64,000 nucleotides of DNA from Pirellulaceae bacterium (GCA_016784735.1 JADHUC010000007.1:17802-81801), one strand, 5' to 3'; shown: positions 36,309 through 45,874, counted from the stretch's first letter. Numbers and translations: made by a program. The notes: generated from the sequence alone by a model not told the origin.

Positions 36309-36392
36309 GGTTATAGATTAGTGGTTATAGATGAAGGCAGGTACGATTCCATCTCCGCCTCTCTTCTTATCTATAACCACCAATCTATAACC
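36309..36392. repeat. Imperfect 27-bp inverted repeat in a divergent promoter region
   Basis: The left arm GGTTATAGATTAGTGGTTAT (continuing to 36336) and right arm (36366-36392) are complementary with few mismatches around a 29-base loop. Each arm itself contains a tandem duplication of TTATAGAT. It lies between divergent genes (starts at 36263 on minus and 36604 on plus), so it could be a regulator site or just another dispersed palindrome. Confidence 0.7.
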
Positions 36393-36603
36393 ACCCTCCA
36401 AACGACCGCTACCACGGAATGCCCCTCTAATTCCGGACGAAACGTAGCAGCTCACAGCGTCTAATCATCGCATCCGAGACCCGTGAGTGCAAACGAACGC
36501 TGGCCTGCTACAATAATCGCTAGACAAGCACGCTCGCGGTAAACGCCCCGGTCCGCCGAGGCACCGTCGGCTGGAAGGAAACCGAAGGAGGTACCACCGA
36601 ACC

Positions 36604-39600
36604 ATGAAACCGATCGCACTCACAATCGCGCCGTTCGTACTGCTGTCGTTCGCCACGCTTTCGCCGTCGGCAAGCGGTGCCCAGCCGCCCAAAACCGCGC
36701 CAGTGTATGTCAAGAAAGACACTTGGCAGCAGAGTATGCTGGCGTCGCTGGAGGCCACGTTCGGGCCGACCGTCGGAAAGGACCGCGCCGCCGGGTCCGA
36801 CGGATTCCACCCGGCGACCGTTCGACTGACGCCCGACGCGCAACCGGTGCGGCTGGAGTTTCGGGTCGACGGCCTCCAGCGGTTGTACTTCGCCACGCTC
36901 GGCCGCCTGCCGGAAAACGGCTCGGCGCATTTCCTTAGCCCGCGGCTGTTCGACAAACAGGGTAATTCCATCTCTCTGGAACTCGACGGCACGATGGTGG
37001 AAGGAAAGGTCAACACCCGTGTGGCCAGGGCGACGGAGTTGAAGATCGGCGGCACGACGCACCGTGGCTTCGCGCTTTCGCCTGGCGAAGTCGGCTTTCG
37101 ACTCGACGGCAAGTACGAGCGACTGGAAGTGTTCGTCCACTACGTGCGGGCAATGAGGGGACTACCGCCGCACGCGGCTGTCGACTGCCGGCCGATCGTC
37201 GCCCGCGCGTCGGAATGTCGGCAAGTCCGGGAAGCGTTGTGGGACCTGGTGGCTCGGGACTTTCGCGATCGGCGGTCGCAGATCGAAATGGAGATGGAAC
37301 GGCGTGACGGAATTTGGAATGACTACGTACCGACAGGGAACGGCGCCTCAAATGCGTACTATCTCGCGCATGCCCAACAGCGACTGGAGTTGGCACGCAA
37401 GACGCTTGAATTTGTGCAGAAAACGACGCCCCGGCCGAAAATGGCGGCGGAATTCCAGACGCTCAAGCAAGCCATCGACCAGGCGGCCAAAGAGCCCGCC
37501 TCTTCGGCCGGCAGAGATCTCTTTGCCCAGGCGGTCGACCTCCGACGCCGGATCGTCTTCTCGCACCCTGCGCTCGATTTCGATCGGATGCTGCTGACCA
37601 AGCGGCCGCCGCCGCTGCTGAGCGCCCCAGGGGACAACTATTTCGGACGCCACAACGATACAGGACCGGGGTTGGTCGTTCTGGACGGCTGGAAGACCGA
37701 CAAGCCGAACGAAACGGTGCTGTTAGAAGGCAAACTGCCGCCGGGTTGCGCGATGCACCCGGACTTGTCGTTCGACGGCGAGCGGGTGGTATTTGCCTAC
37801 GCCGATCACGCGCCTCCGCGCGACCAGTGGCAGTTCTTCCTCTACGAAATCGGCGTCGATGGCTCGGGCTTGCGGCAGATCACCGGTACGGACGACGATC
37901 CGTTAGCCGGGACCGACGGCAGGATGACGGTGCTGTGCGAGGACTACGATCCCTGCTACTTGCCCGACGGTGGGTTTGCTTTCATCTCGACGCGAAACCA
38001 AGGTGGCGTGCGATGCCACAACGGCGGACGCTATTGTCCCACGTACGTCCTCTATCGTTGCGACGCGGACGGATCGGACATCAGCCAGATCTCTTACAAC
38101 GAGGCCAGCGAATGGGACCCGACGATGATGCCCGATGGACGGATCCTCTGGATGCGTTGGGACTACATCAACCGGCCCGTGATTCCGACGTTCGGCCTGT
38201 GGACCACCCGGCTCGACGGCACGGCCGCCGTCCACTACTTCGGCAGCTACACGCCGAACCCGTGCAGAATCTGCCAGGCCAGGCCCATTCCCGGCTCGCA
38301 CAAGCTCGTTGCCACGGCGGCCGGACACCACACAATGCATGCCGGGTCATTGTTTCTGATCGACCGCGAAATCGCCGAGGACGGCCTGGAGGCCATCACG
38401 CGACTGACGCCAGAGGCAAACTTTCCAGAATCGGAAGCCGATTCGCCGGTCAGTTTCGGCAGTCCGTATCCGCTGAGCGAAGACCTATACCTGGCCTCGT
38501 TCTGCCCCGATCCGTACCCGTGTTCCATGGCGCAGTATCCGCGGCACGACGCTTACGGGGTCTACCTGGTCGATACGCTCGGTGGGCGGGAGTTGATCTA
38601 TCGCGATCCGGAGATCTCGTGCTTCGCTCCGATGCCCGTTCAGCCGCGGCCAAAACCGCCGGTGCTGCCGTCGTCGGTGGCCGGCAAGGAAACGCAAGCG
38701 AAGGGAGTCTTCTACCTACAGGATATCTATGAGGGCACGCAGGATATTCCTCGCGGCACGGTCCGGCGGTTGCGCGTCAACGAACTGATCCCCCAACCCA
38801 CCCAACGCGTACCGTATTCCAGCGCCGTGAGGTTCGAGGTGCTCAAACGGGTTGTCGGCACCGTGCCCATCGACGAAAGCGGCTCGGTGGCGTTCGAGGC
38901 ACCGACCGGCGTGGCGCTGCAATTCCAGGCATTGGACGAAAACGGCATGGCCGTGATGAGCATGCGCACGGCCACCTACTTGCAACCGGGCGAGCAAGCG
39001 GGCTGCGTAGGCTGCCACGAACCCCGCACTGCGAGCCCCGTGATTCAACGCGACCCCTCCGCGAGCGAAGTCATTCTGAAGCTGCAGCCGCCGGCGGGCC
39101 CCCAGTATCCGGGCGGCCTCAGCTTCGCCAAGACCGTACAGCCGGTGCTGGACCGTTACTGCATCGACTGCCACGGCTTGAAGGAAACCGCTGGCGAGGT
39201 CAACCTGCTGGGCACGATCGACACCACCGAGAAGAACATCGCCAACACCTTCCAGCGACTGCTGCCCAGCACGGCCTACGCATCGCTGACCCAGGACGGT
39301 AGCTTGGTCAAGATCGCCCAATACCAACGCGAAACCTGGTACAGCCAGCCGAAGGACTATTTCGCTCACGGCGGCACCCTGGCCAAGCTGTTGCTGGCGG
39401 GCCACGAGAACGTCGCCCTCGACCCCGAAAGCCACCAGCGAATCATCGACTGGCTCGATCTGAACGCCCAGTTCTACGGCACGTACTCGTGGAACAAGGA
39501 GGAGTGGCGGCAGACAGATGCGGAAGGCGAGAAGGCGCTCCGCTCGCACATCCGTCAGAGGTTCGGCGACCAATTGGCCGAGCAACCGCTCACGGCACTC

Positions 39601-39873
39601 GTGAACGTGGCGTTGCCGGGCGAGAGCCGTATCCTGAAAGCGCCGCTGGCGATTGAGGCCGGCGGATGGGGACAGATCGAACATGGCGGCTGGAACAGCA
39701 CTGACGAACCGGACTACCGGAAGATGCGCGGGCTCGTCGAAGCGGCCATTCAGCCCCTACGATACCACGACATCGCCGGCACTTGCGGCCAAGGCGAAGA
39801 CTGCATGTGTCTAAGTTGCTGGGTCCGCAAACGCGGAGAAGAGCGACAGAGGCGAGTCGCCGCCACGCGGTAG
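36604..39873 (+). CDS. HzsA-like secreted multidomain cytochrome, copy 2
   Basis: A 1089-residue protein from ATG 36604, with GAAGGAGGT 11-12 bases upstream. Signal peptide residues 1-27 (IALTIAPFVLLSFATLSPSA). The central PD40/TolB-like propeller has HPDLSFDGERVVFAYADH and YLPDGGFAFISTRNQGG. The family block RWDYINRPVIPTFGLW is followed by two CxxCH haem motifs, CVGCHEPR and CIDCHGLK. The last ~150 residues carry an extra Cys cluster (CGQGEDCMCLSC) not seen in the other two copies; it could bind a metal. The gene precedes a C45-type acyltransferase gene by 28 bases. Enzymatic role unknown; hydrazine synthesis is not implied. Confidence 0.8.
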   Translation: MKPIALTIAPFVLLSFATLSPSASGAQPPKTAPVYVKKDTWQQSMLASLEATFGPTVGKDRAAGSDGFHPATVRLTPDAQPVRLEFRVDGLQRLYFATLGRLPENGSAHFLSPRLFDKQGNSISLELDGTMVEGKVNTRVARATELKIGGTTHRGFALSPGEVGFRLDGKYERLEVFVHYVRAMRGLPPHAAVDCRPIVARASECRQVREALWDLVARDFRDRRSQIEMEMERRDGIWNDYVPTGNGASNAYYLAHAQQRLELARKTLEFVQKTTPRPKMAAEFQTLKQAIDQAAKEPASSAGRDLFAQAVDLRRRIVFSHPALDFDRMLLTKRPPPLLSAPGDNYFGRHNDTGPGLVVLDGWKTDKPNETVLLEGKLPPGCAMHPDLSFDGERVVFAYADHAPPRDQWQFFLYEIGVDGSGLRQITGTDDDPLAGTDGRMTVLCEDYDPCYLPDGGFAFISTRNQGGVRCHNGGRYCPTYVLYRCDADGSDISQISYNEASEWDPTMMPDGRILWMRWDYINRPVIPTFGLWTTRLDGTAAVHYFGSYTPNPCRICQARPIPGSHKLVATAAGHHTMHAGSLFLIDREIAEDGLEAITRLTPEANFPESEADSPVSFGSPYPLSEDLYLASFCPDPYPCSMAQYPRHDAYGVYLVDTLGGRELIYRDPEISCFAPMPVQPRPKPPVLPSSVAGKETQAKGVFYLQDIYEGTQDIPRGTVRRLRVNELIPQPTQRVPYSSAVRFEVLKRVVGTVPIDESGSVAFEAPTGVALQFQALDENGMAVMSMRTATYLQPGEQAGCVGCHEPRTASPVIQRDPSASEVILKLQPPAGPQYPGGLSFAKTVQPVLDRYCIDCHGLKETAGEVNLLGTIDTTEKNIANTFQRLLPSTAYASLTQDGSLVKIAQYQRETWYSQPKDYFAHGGTLAKLLLAGHENVALDPESHQRIIDWLDLNAQFYGTYSWNKEEWRQTDAEGEKALRSHIRQRFGDQLAEQPLTALVNVALPGESRILKAPLAIEAGGWGQIEHGGWNSTDEPDYRKMRGLVEAAIQPLRYHDIAGTCGQGEDCMCLSCWVRKRGEERQRRVAATR

Positions 39874-39901
39874 ACATCCCACCGGTTGGCCCTAACGCAC
39901 G

Positions 39902-40975
39902 ATGAAGACACATTATCCTCCAACACGATACCGTGAGATCGAAGTTAGCGGCCCGCCGCGGGAACTGGGCCGGCAGATTGGCGATGCTGCTCGCGAGGAG
40001 GTCCGCGGTTTCTGCGAGATCGCCCTGGAACGAGTCCAAAAGACCACGCCGATCTCGCGCGAGAAGGCCATGGAAGTGGCTCGACGCAGCGCCGAATTCG
40101 CGGAGCATTACAGCCCGGACATGATGGAAGAACTCCGCGGCACGGCAGAGGCTGCGAGGGTTTCGATCGACGACCTGATGCTGCTGCAGGTGAGGAACCA
40201 GCTTCAACCGGAGCAGGACGCGGGATGTACGGTCTTGTCACTTCCCTCAGATCCCGAGCTACAACGCGCCGCAATCGTCGCGCAAAACTGGGACAACGAT
40301 CCGGCTCTGGATACACTGACGGTCGTGTTGACTCGGCGTCCCTCCGGCAAGCCGGCGCTGACCGTGTGCACTCAGGCCGGCCTGATTTCGTACATGGGGT
40401 TTAACGAAGCTGGCATCGGAGCGTGTGTAAACACACTGCCGGCGCCCAGCCGCGAAGCTGGCGTTCCGCACTACTTCATACTGCGCGGCATCTACGAAGC
40501 AACGACACTGGAAGAAACCGTGCAGGCAGTCCAACGGGCTCACCGGGCGATTCCCGCGAACATCATGTTGGCGACGCCCGAAGGACCGGCGGACCTGGAG
40601 GTCACGATTGGCGACGTTCACGTATTGCGGCCGAATGGACGCGGCTGGCTCACGCACACCAACCACTGCCTTCATCCGGACCTGACGCCCAACAATGACG
40701 CGTTCCCGGAACTGATCCAGTCCCATGCACGTAAGAGACGAATCGACCAGTTGGTTGTTGCCTTGGACAAGGAAATGAACATCGACGCGGTGAAATCCAT
40801 CCTCAGCGATCACGACGACCACCCCACGTCGATCTGCCGTCACGCCAACGCAGATCCGATACTTGGTTTCTGGGAGACCGTGTTTTCCATCATCATTGAA
40901 CCAATCGAGCGCCGCATGCACGTAAGCCGCGGCACGCCGTGCGATCATCCGTACGAGACGTACCTGATGCCGTAG
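39902..40975 (+). CDS. C45-family autoproteolytic acyltransferase/hydrolase
   Basis: A 357-residue cytoplasmic-type protein without a signal peptide. It resembles the acyl-CoA:isopenicillin N acyltransferase family (peptidase C45, Ntn-hydrolase fold). Cys109 in the motif EQDAGCTVLSL is the probable autocatalytic cleavage site and nucleophile, followed by IVAQNWDND and LISYMGFNEAGIGACVNTL. C45 members process themselves into two chains and act on amide bonds of small molecules or peptides. It lies 28 bases after the HzsA-like gene on the same strand, so the two are probably co-transcribed. The substrate cannot be guessed. Confidence 0.85.
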   Translation: MKTHYPPTRYREIEVSGPPRELGRQIGDAAREEVRGFCEIALERVQKTTPISREKAMEVARRSAEFAEHYSPDMMEELRGTAEAARVSIDDLMLLQVRNQLQPEQDAGCTVLSLPSDPELQRAAIVAQNWDNDPALDTLTVVLTRRPSGKPALTVCTQAGLISYMGFNEAGIGACVNTLPAPSREAGVPHYFILRGIYEATTLEETVQAVQRAHRAIPANIMLATPEGPADLEVTIGDVHVLRPNGRGWLTHTNHCLHPDLTPNNDAFPELIQSHARKRRIDQLVVALDKEMNIDAVKSILSDHDDHPTSICRHANADPILGFWETVFSIIIEPIERRMHVSRGTPCDHPYETYLMP

Positions 40976-41110
40976 CCGCGGACCAGTGCGACCGCTCAGG
41001 CCGCAGGGCCCCGTGGGCGGTCCTCACATCGCCAGCTTCCCGGATCCGAGTCCCGATCCACACCGGAAGAGCAAACCATACCGCTTCCGGTCAAGTTTGA
41101 CACATTGCAC

Positions 41111-41170
41111 ACTAGCCCGACGCGCCAGCGAGGGAATGGCTGGGCACCGTCGCTGGCGCGTCGGGCTAGT
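41111..41170. repeat. Palindromic repeat of the AGCCCGACGCGCCAGCGA family, copy B
   Basis: Perfect 21-bp inverted repeat (ACTAGCCCGACGCGCCAGCG and one more base) around an 18-base loop. It is related to the repeat at 15910-15976. It lies in the space between the C45-type gene and the gene relics. Confidence 0.85.
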
Positions 41171-41205
41171 ATCATTCCCAGTCGGGAGCGGTATATTGCG
41201 ATGTT

Positions 41206-41400
41206 CTATTCGTTCGCCGCATTCACTTGATTCCACCATACGAAAAGCCGATGCGGGCTCTCGGGCGTGTTCTCAAATCGTTGGGTCATCAGGAGCAAAC
41301 CCACGGCAAAGTCAAGGTCGCCGTCACTATCGAAATCCGCCATCTCGAGCGTGGCATGGTAGATTGGGCCTGCCGACTCGCGGTTGAATGAAAGGGGCAA
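41206..41400 (-). pseudogene. C-terminal relic of an FG-GAP-type protein
   Basis: A 64-codon frame containing AGPIYHATLEMADFDSDGDL, an FG-GAP calcium loop, then RLFVWWNQV and a stop at 41206. Planctomycete FG-GAP proteins end this way, but no upstream part of such a gene exists here. It overlaps head-to-head with the cytochrome fragment on the other strand, so it looks like rearrangement debris. Confidence 0.55.
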
Positions 41401-41806
41401 AGACTTGCATGTGCGTTACGCCTGCCATTCCTGTCACGGCGAGGACGGAGTCGGCAGCGGGGACTTGCTCCTTTTCGATGACGAGGGCCGTCCAACTCGA
41501 TCCCGCGATTTGGTCCACGATTCCTTCAAAGGCGGGCACGAACCGGAGTCGATCTACCTGCGGATTGCAGTAGGCATGCCGGGCACACCGCACCCAGCTT
41601 GCCTGGACATTGCCGAGGACCAAATCGTCGACCTGGTCCATTACTGCGGTTCGCTGTCCCAAGAACCAAAACGGACACTAACGAACTGCCAGCGAGCACT
41701 TCAAGCCACCGGAGGCACGTACGCCGAAAAACGCCGTCATAAAACGCACGCCTCGCAGAAGGCCCTCTCACAGAGGCAGGGTGTGCGTGTTATGCGGACC
41801 CGATAA
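41384..41806 (+). pseudogene. c-type cytochrome fragment
   Basis: The frame reads GKDLHVRYACHSCHGEDGVG with a CHSCH haem-binding motif near residue 14. It continues with a normal cytochrome c fold (YLRIAVGMPGTPHPACLDI…DLVHYCGSLS) to about residue 105. The last ~35 residues look unrelated. There is no signal peptide and no ribosome-binding site, so the 5' part that should carry export information is missing. Most likely the severed end of a larger cytochrome, fused to unrelated sequence at the 3' side. Confidence 0.6.
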
Positions 41807-41987
41807 CACGCAGCCTCAATGGAGGGAAAACAGCGGAAATCGTTAGCTGCACGGGCCTTGCGCTGGTAGACTAACACTCAGATCGAGGAGTGTTACGCCG
41901 CCGAAACCGCCACCATAACTAATTACGGAGGCAGCGTCCCGGCGGCAGAATTACACGAAACAGGTCTCGGCCCCAATAGAGGCTCCC

Positions 41988-42305
41988 GTGGTCATCATTT
42001 ACCTTCTATCCGCCATTTTCGCGTGGTACTGCTGGTCCGTCCTCGCGAGGCGGTTGGGCTATGAAGTCCCGTGGATGGCCGGTCTGTTGATGCTGATTCC
42101 GGTTGTAAACGTGGGTCTACTTCTATTCCTGGTCCTTAACGAATCACCCAACGAAAAACGGCTCCGGAGTGCCGCGAGCGAGCCGGAAGAGTCTCAGACC
42201 CACGCACCAGAGGAGACATGTCTTCAGTGCGGAGCCCCGATGCCGGAGGACATGATGAGCTGCGCGTCGTGTGGTTGGAGCTACAGTACCGATGCAGACG
42301 AATGA
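41988..42305 (+). CDS. Small membrane protein with C-terminal zinc ribbon
   Basis: A 105-residue protein from GTG 41988. Two hydrophobic segments cover about residues 2-20 (IIYLLSAIFAWYCW) and 29-49 (MAGLLMLIPVVNVGLLLFLV). A charged linker leads to a CLQCG…MMSCASCGWSY zinc-ribbon at residues ~78-98. Domain order and size fit small membrane-anchored zinc-ribbon proteins of unknown role. No clear ribosome-binding site, so the start is uncertain. Confidence 0.55.
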   Translation: MVIIYLLSAIFAWYCWSVLARRLGYEVPWMAGLLMLIPVVNVGLLLFLVLNESPNEKRLRSAASEPEESQTHAPEETCLQCGAPMPEDMMSCASCGWSYSTDADE

Positions 42306-42441
42306 CAAAAATGGGAGGGCATTCGTTTCGTGTAACCATCGGATGCAGGCGAGCGGGGGATCAGGTCCTGCGGTGTCGCTGGGTGCATCCGTCCCCGCCG
42401 CCTGATCCGTGTCGTTCGGCCAGTCAATCGCAGGTGTTTGC

Positions 42442-42774
42442 GTGAAGCTTCGACATTGGTACGCAGTCCATGGCGGAATTGACGTCACTCCGTCCCCAGC
42501 GGCCATGTTGGATTCCATCCGACCGCGCGTGAATGGCTTGTCCGAGGACTTTCCGATTCACGACGGGAGTTGGTGTGAAGGGGTATTCCGTTTGGAAGGC
42601 GTATCCCGCCCAGTCATTCTGGTACGGCGGTTGCGACCGGGCGACGAGTCGTACCCCTGGGATCGTGATGGTTGGGAGGCGGAACTGCGATCATGGGACG
42701 GGCCAAACTGCGCGGATGTGATCCAGCACATACGCCACACGCGAAAAGAGATTACGATCACGGTCGCTCGATAA
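42442..42774 (+). CDS. Hypothetical 110-residue protein
   Basis: The frame has a balanced composition and no membrane segment (MKLRHWYAVHGGIDVT…SWDGPNCADVIQHIRHTRKE). I chose GTG 42442; an in-frame GTG at 42409 would add 11 residues, and neither has a strong ribosome-binding site. The 3' end overlaps the end of the HzsA-like gene on the opposite strand by 17 bases. No family recognised. Confidence 0.35.
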   Translation: MKLRHWYAVHGGIDVTPSPAAMLDSIRPRVNGLSEDFPIHDGSWCEGVFRLEGVSRPVILVRRLRPGDESYPWDRDGWEAELRSWDGPNCADVIQHIRHTRKEITITVAR

Positions 42775-45757
42775 CGGGGGCGGTGGCGACGCGGGGGCGG
42801 ATTGGCAGTCGCTCGATTCCGGGGAAATCTGGGTCGCCCTGGGCGCGGAGTTCCTCGTCGCCCATGAATGGGCAGCAGGCGTCTACCCAGGCCATCAGCC
42901 GGTGCAGATTCTCAGAATCCACTTTCACGTCGTAGTGTTTGCCGCTGGCGGACAAGTCGACCAGGCGGCTCTTGTAGGAGAGGTATTGCATGGGCGGCAA
43001 CGTGGTTAGGGCTTCGGGATCGTTTTGCCCGTAGCTGCTTTCCACCGGGATTGCTCCCGCGATGCCATAGCCGGGACGCTCGCCGGGAACCGGATTCCCC
43101 CAGCCCGCCGAGCCCACCAGCGTCAGATAAGGCTCCTTGAACACGCTGTGACCAGGACGCAGGACGAGGTTGGGTTCGGCGGAGGCTTCCGCGGTACCCG
43201 CGTGGCACTTGACGCAGTAACGGTCCAGTACCGGTTGGGCGAAACGTTCGTAGCTGATGCTCCCGGTGCCCCATGGCGGTGGAGAGAGTTCGGTCGGCGG
43301 GCGTCCGAGGGCCAGGCCGGTCTGCGGCGGAGGCACGGTGCTGTGCATTTCATGGCAGCCCACGCAGCCTCGCTCCTCGCCGGGCATTAGCCCGGAGAAA
43401 CTGCGCATCGTCTGCAAGCAGCGGCGATCTGCGTCCAGAAGCTGGAAGTACAACGAGCGTCCCGCCGGTGCCGTGAAATACACCGAGCCGTCGGCCTCGA
43501 CCGGCACCTCGGAGAGAATGCGTTTTACGGCCTCCTCTTGAATAATCGACACCGATGGACCCGAGTGGCGGTACGTCTTGTTCCAGGTCGAATACGTCTT
43601 GTAGTCCTGCTGGAACACGCGCAAGTACTTGACCGCGCCGCGCGGCAGACCGGGCACGCCTTGGTACACGTCGGAGCTGAAGAACACGCCCGATTCGGTT
43701 GGTTTGCGATCCTTACCCGTGCCCGGCCAGACAACGCGGTCCGGCTGCGCCGGCGGCATCGGCCGCGGCTTCACGGGAATCGCATGCCAGACGTTGTAGA
43801 TGCCCTCGTAGATCAAGTCCCGGTTGCCGTGCACGTCCATCAGGTAAAGGCGAAACTTGTCGCCTACGCCGCGAGCCGAAACGAGAAGATCCTCTTCGGA
43901 TAGCGGATAGGCCGTCTTGTAACCGGTGAAGCGGCCCGAGGCATGATAGTCGGCCGCTTCGGGCGCGTCTTGCGGCGGGATGCTGACTTCCGGCCAACGC
44001 AGGTCGGCGGTCACCTTGGTCAAGCCGTGCGGGAAGTCGCGGCCTTTGTCCGGGTCGATTATCCCGATCGATCCGGACCACCAGTCGTGATGCCCTACGC
44101 CGGAGAACATCACGCGGCGGCTACCGGGGATCGGACGCGGCTCGGACAGATGGTCGGGCCACACGGATTGGTTGCCCCAGAAATGCGCCGTGCCCGTGCC
44201 GTTCTGGTTGGTCGTCCAGAGCTTCTGCAGACGCCACAGAGGCTTGTCGGTGTATTCCCAGCGGGAGTAAATCACGCGACCGTCGTTCAATAGCGCGGGC
44301 ACGAAGTCCGGCTCGCCGTTGTAGCTGATCAGATAGACATTGCTGCCGTCAGCGTCGCACCGCGCCAGGATGTACGAATAGATGAACGGTCCGCAGCGCA
44401 CATATGAGTTGCCTCGCGTTGTGGTGAAGAGAATGTGTCCGTCGGGCAGGTAGATCGGGTCGATGTCGTCGTACTCGCTGTCGGTAAGTTGCCGCAGACC
44501 GGTACCATCGAGATTCATTTCAAACAAATGAAAACTCTCATCGTCGTACGGCTTGCAGCAGAAGAGCACCTTCGTCGCGTCGAATGACAGATCGGGACGC
44601 CAGAAGCTGCCAGGCCTTTCCTGCGGCGCCAGTTGGCGAAGCTTGCCGCCGGGATGAAGACCGTCCAGTACCAGCAATCGGCCGCCCGGCATTGCCATGA
44701 TGCCCATGCGATGGATGGCTTCGTGGCGTGACTCGGGGCCTTGCGGCAGCGGCTGGTCGATGAACAGCAACTGCGAAAAATCCAGTACGGGATTCTTGAA
44801 CAGGATCTCGCGCTTCACCCGCCGTACCGAAAAGTACAGCTCCTTGGCTGCCGGGGCCGCGTCGGCATACGAAGCGACGGGGTCGTCTTGCACATCCGCC
44901 TTGTCCACGCCCGCGATCTTCTTCCAGGGCCCACCGCCGAACGGCGCAGCCACCATTGACGATTTCCATTTGGAATCGTCAAAAGCGACCTGTTCCCATT
45001 GCGGACATAGCTGCTTCTCTGCACGCCACGAGGTATCGGAAACCAAGACCATTTGCCGTCCGTCGGCCTGAGTCACGGCCAAGCGAGCAATCAGTCCGGC
45101 AGGGTTCGCGTGTGGAGCCGGCCTGTTCTCCGCTCGAATGGCCAGCAAGTTTTCCCCAGTCTTCAATAACGATCCGACGTGGAATACGCCAGCTCGGGCC
45201 CAAGTCGGATGGCTGCCAACCCGGTCGCCGTTAACGAAAACCTCGCACACATCGTCCGCCGCAACCCGCAACACGGCAGTATTAACGTCCGTCGACACTG
45301 CAAATCGGCAGCGAAAGTACCTCGATTCGGCCGGGGCGTCCTCGGCCGGTCGGCCTTCGGGATACCAAATCCAACTCGGCGTCGCGTCGGCCGTCTTGGC
45401 CGGCTTCGCCGGAACAGGCGCAACACGCACTTTGGCAAGGCGTTCTTCCAGAACATCCAGCCGTGTCAGTTCGGCCGACATACCTGGAGTCAGCGAATGG
45501 CGGGACAAGCGCGCGGCCAACTCCCGTGCCCAAACAATCTCCTGGGCCGTCCTCTCGGCCAGCGGCTCGCCCATCGCTTGAAACAGCCAATCGCGCTCCA
45601 ACGCCAGGGCCGCCTCTTGGGCGGTCAACGCCCGCGTTTCGGGTGTCCGAGCTTCGCCCGGGGGCAGCGGCAGGTTGTCGGCCAGCACCAACGGCGCACA
45701 ACTCGCAGCGAGAGAAAGAGCCACGATACGCTTCAGGATCGGAGTTGCAGTCTTCAT
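42758..45757 (-). CDS. HzsA-like secreted multidomain cytochrome, copy 3
   Basis: A 999-residue protein from ATG 45757 with GGGAGA upstream. Signal peptide residues 1-26 (KRIVALSLAASCAPLVLA). A sugar-binding-like beta-sandwich domain near residues 130-230 includes SRYFRCRFAVSTDVNTAVLR, a module absent from the other copies as far as I can see. The PD40/TolB-like propeller is represented by FWRPDLSFDATKVLFC and YLPDGHILFTTTRGN. Two haem motifs occur in the last quarter, CVGCHEMH and CVKCHAGT. It is transcribed alone and followed convergently by a small hypothetical gene. Role unknown. Confidence 0.8.
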   Translation of the reverse strand: MKTATPILKRIVALSLAASCAPLVLADNLPLPPGEARTPETRALTAQEAALALERDWLFQAMGEPLAERTAQEIVWARELAARLSRHSLTPGMSAELTRLDVLEERLAKVRVAPVPAKPAKTADATPSWIWYPEGRPAEDAPAESRYFRCRFAVSTDVNTAVLRVAADDVCEVFVNGDRVGSHPTWARAGVFHVGSLLKTGENLLAIRAENRPAPHANPAGLIARLAVTQADGRQMVLVSDTSWRAEKQLCPQWEQVAFDDSKWKSSMVAAPFGGGPWKKIAGVDKADVQDDPVASYADAAPAAKELYFSVRRVKREILFKNPVLDFSQLLFIDQPLPQGPESRHEAIHRMGIMAMPGGRLLVLDGLHPGGKLRQLAPQERPGSFWRPDLSFDATKVLFCCKPYDDESFHLFEMNLDGTGLRQLTDSEYDDIDPIYLPDGHILFTTTRGNSYVRCGPFIYSYILARCDADGSNVYLISYNGEPDFVPALLNDGRVIYSRWEYTDKPLWRLQKLWTTNQNGTGTAHFWGNQSVWPDHLSEPRPIPGSRRVMFSGVGHHDWWSGSIGIIDPDKGRDFPHGLTKVTADLRWPEVSIPPQDAPEAADYHASGRFTGYKTAYPLSEEDLLVSARGVGDKFRLYLMDVHGNRDLIYEGIYNVWHAIPVKPRPMPPAQPDRVVWPGTGKDRKPTESGVFFSSDVYQGVPGLPRGAVKYLRVFQQDYKTYSTWNKTYRHSGPSVSIIQEEAVKRILSEVPVEADGSVYFTAPAGRSLYFQLLDADRRCLQTMRSFSGLMPGEERGCVGCHEMHSTVPPPQTGLALGRPPTELSPPPWGTGSISYERFAQPVLDRYCVKCHAGTAEASAEPNLVLRPGHSVFKEPYLTLVGSAGWGNPVPGERPGYGIAGAIPVESSYGQNDPEALTTLPPMQYLSYKSRLVDLSASGKHYDVKVDSENLHRLMAWVDACCPFMGDEELRAQGDPDFPGIERLPIRPRVATAPVIERP

Positions 45758-45810
45758 TGGTCCATCTCCCTGTACTGATCGCTAAGGGTGAGCGGCGGAT
45801 CAGACCTTAC

Positions 45811-45874
45811 CCGTGGGGCAAGCTTCCAGCTTGCCTTTCCCGGAAAATTCGCAAGCTGGAAGCTTACGCCACGG
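45811..45874. repeat. AAGCTTCCAGCTTGC palindromic repeat, copy A
   Basis: Arms of 24 bp (45811-45834 and 45851-45874) with two mismatches around a 16-base loop; the core is AAGCTTCCAGCTTGC. It lies in the gap upstream of the HzsA-like gene. A second copy with a much longer loop is at 56696-56840. Confidence 0.85.

Noticed and set aside
38716..39684. Minus-strand frame of 322 codons opposite the second HzsA-like gene
   Set aside because: Shadow of the CxxCH-containing gene on the plus strand; no motif or start signal of its own.
21232..45757. Anammox (hydrazine) metabolism suggested by HzsA-like proteins
   Set aside because: No other hydrazine genes are present, and such HzsA-related cytochromes are common in planctomycetes that do not perform anammox.
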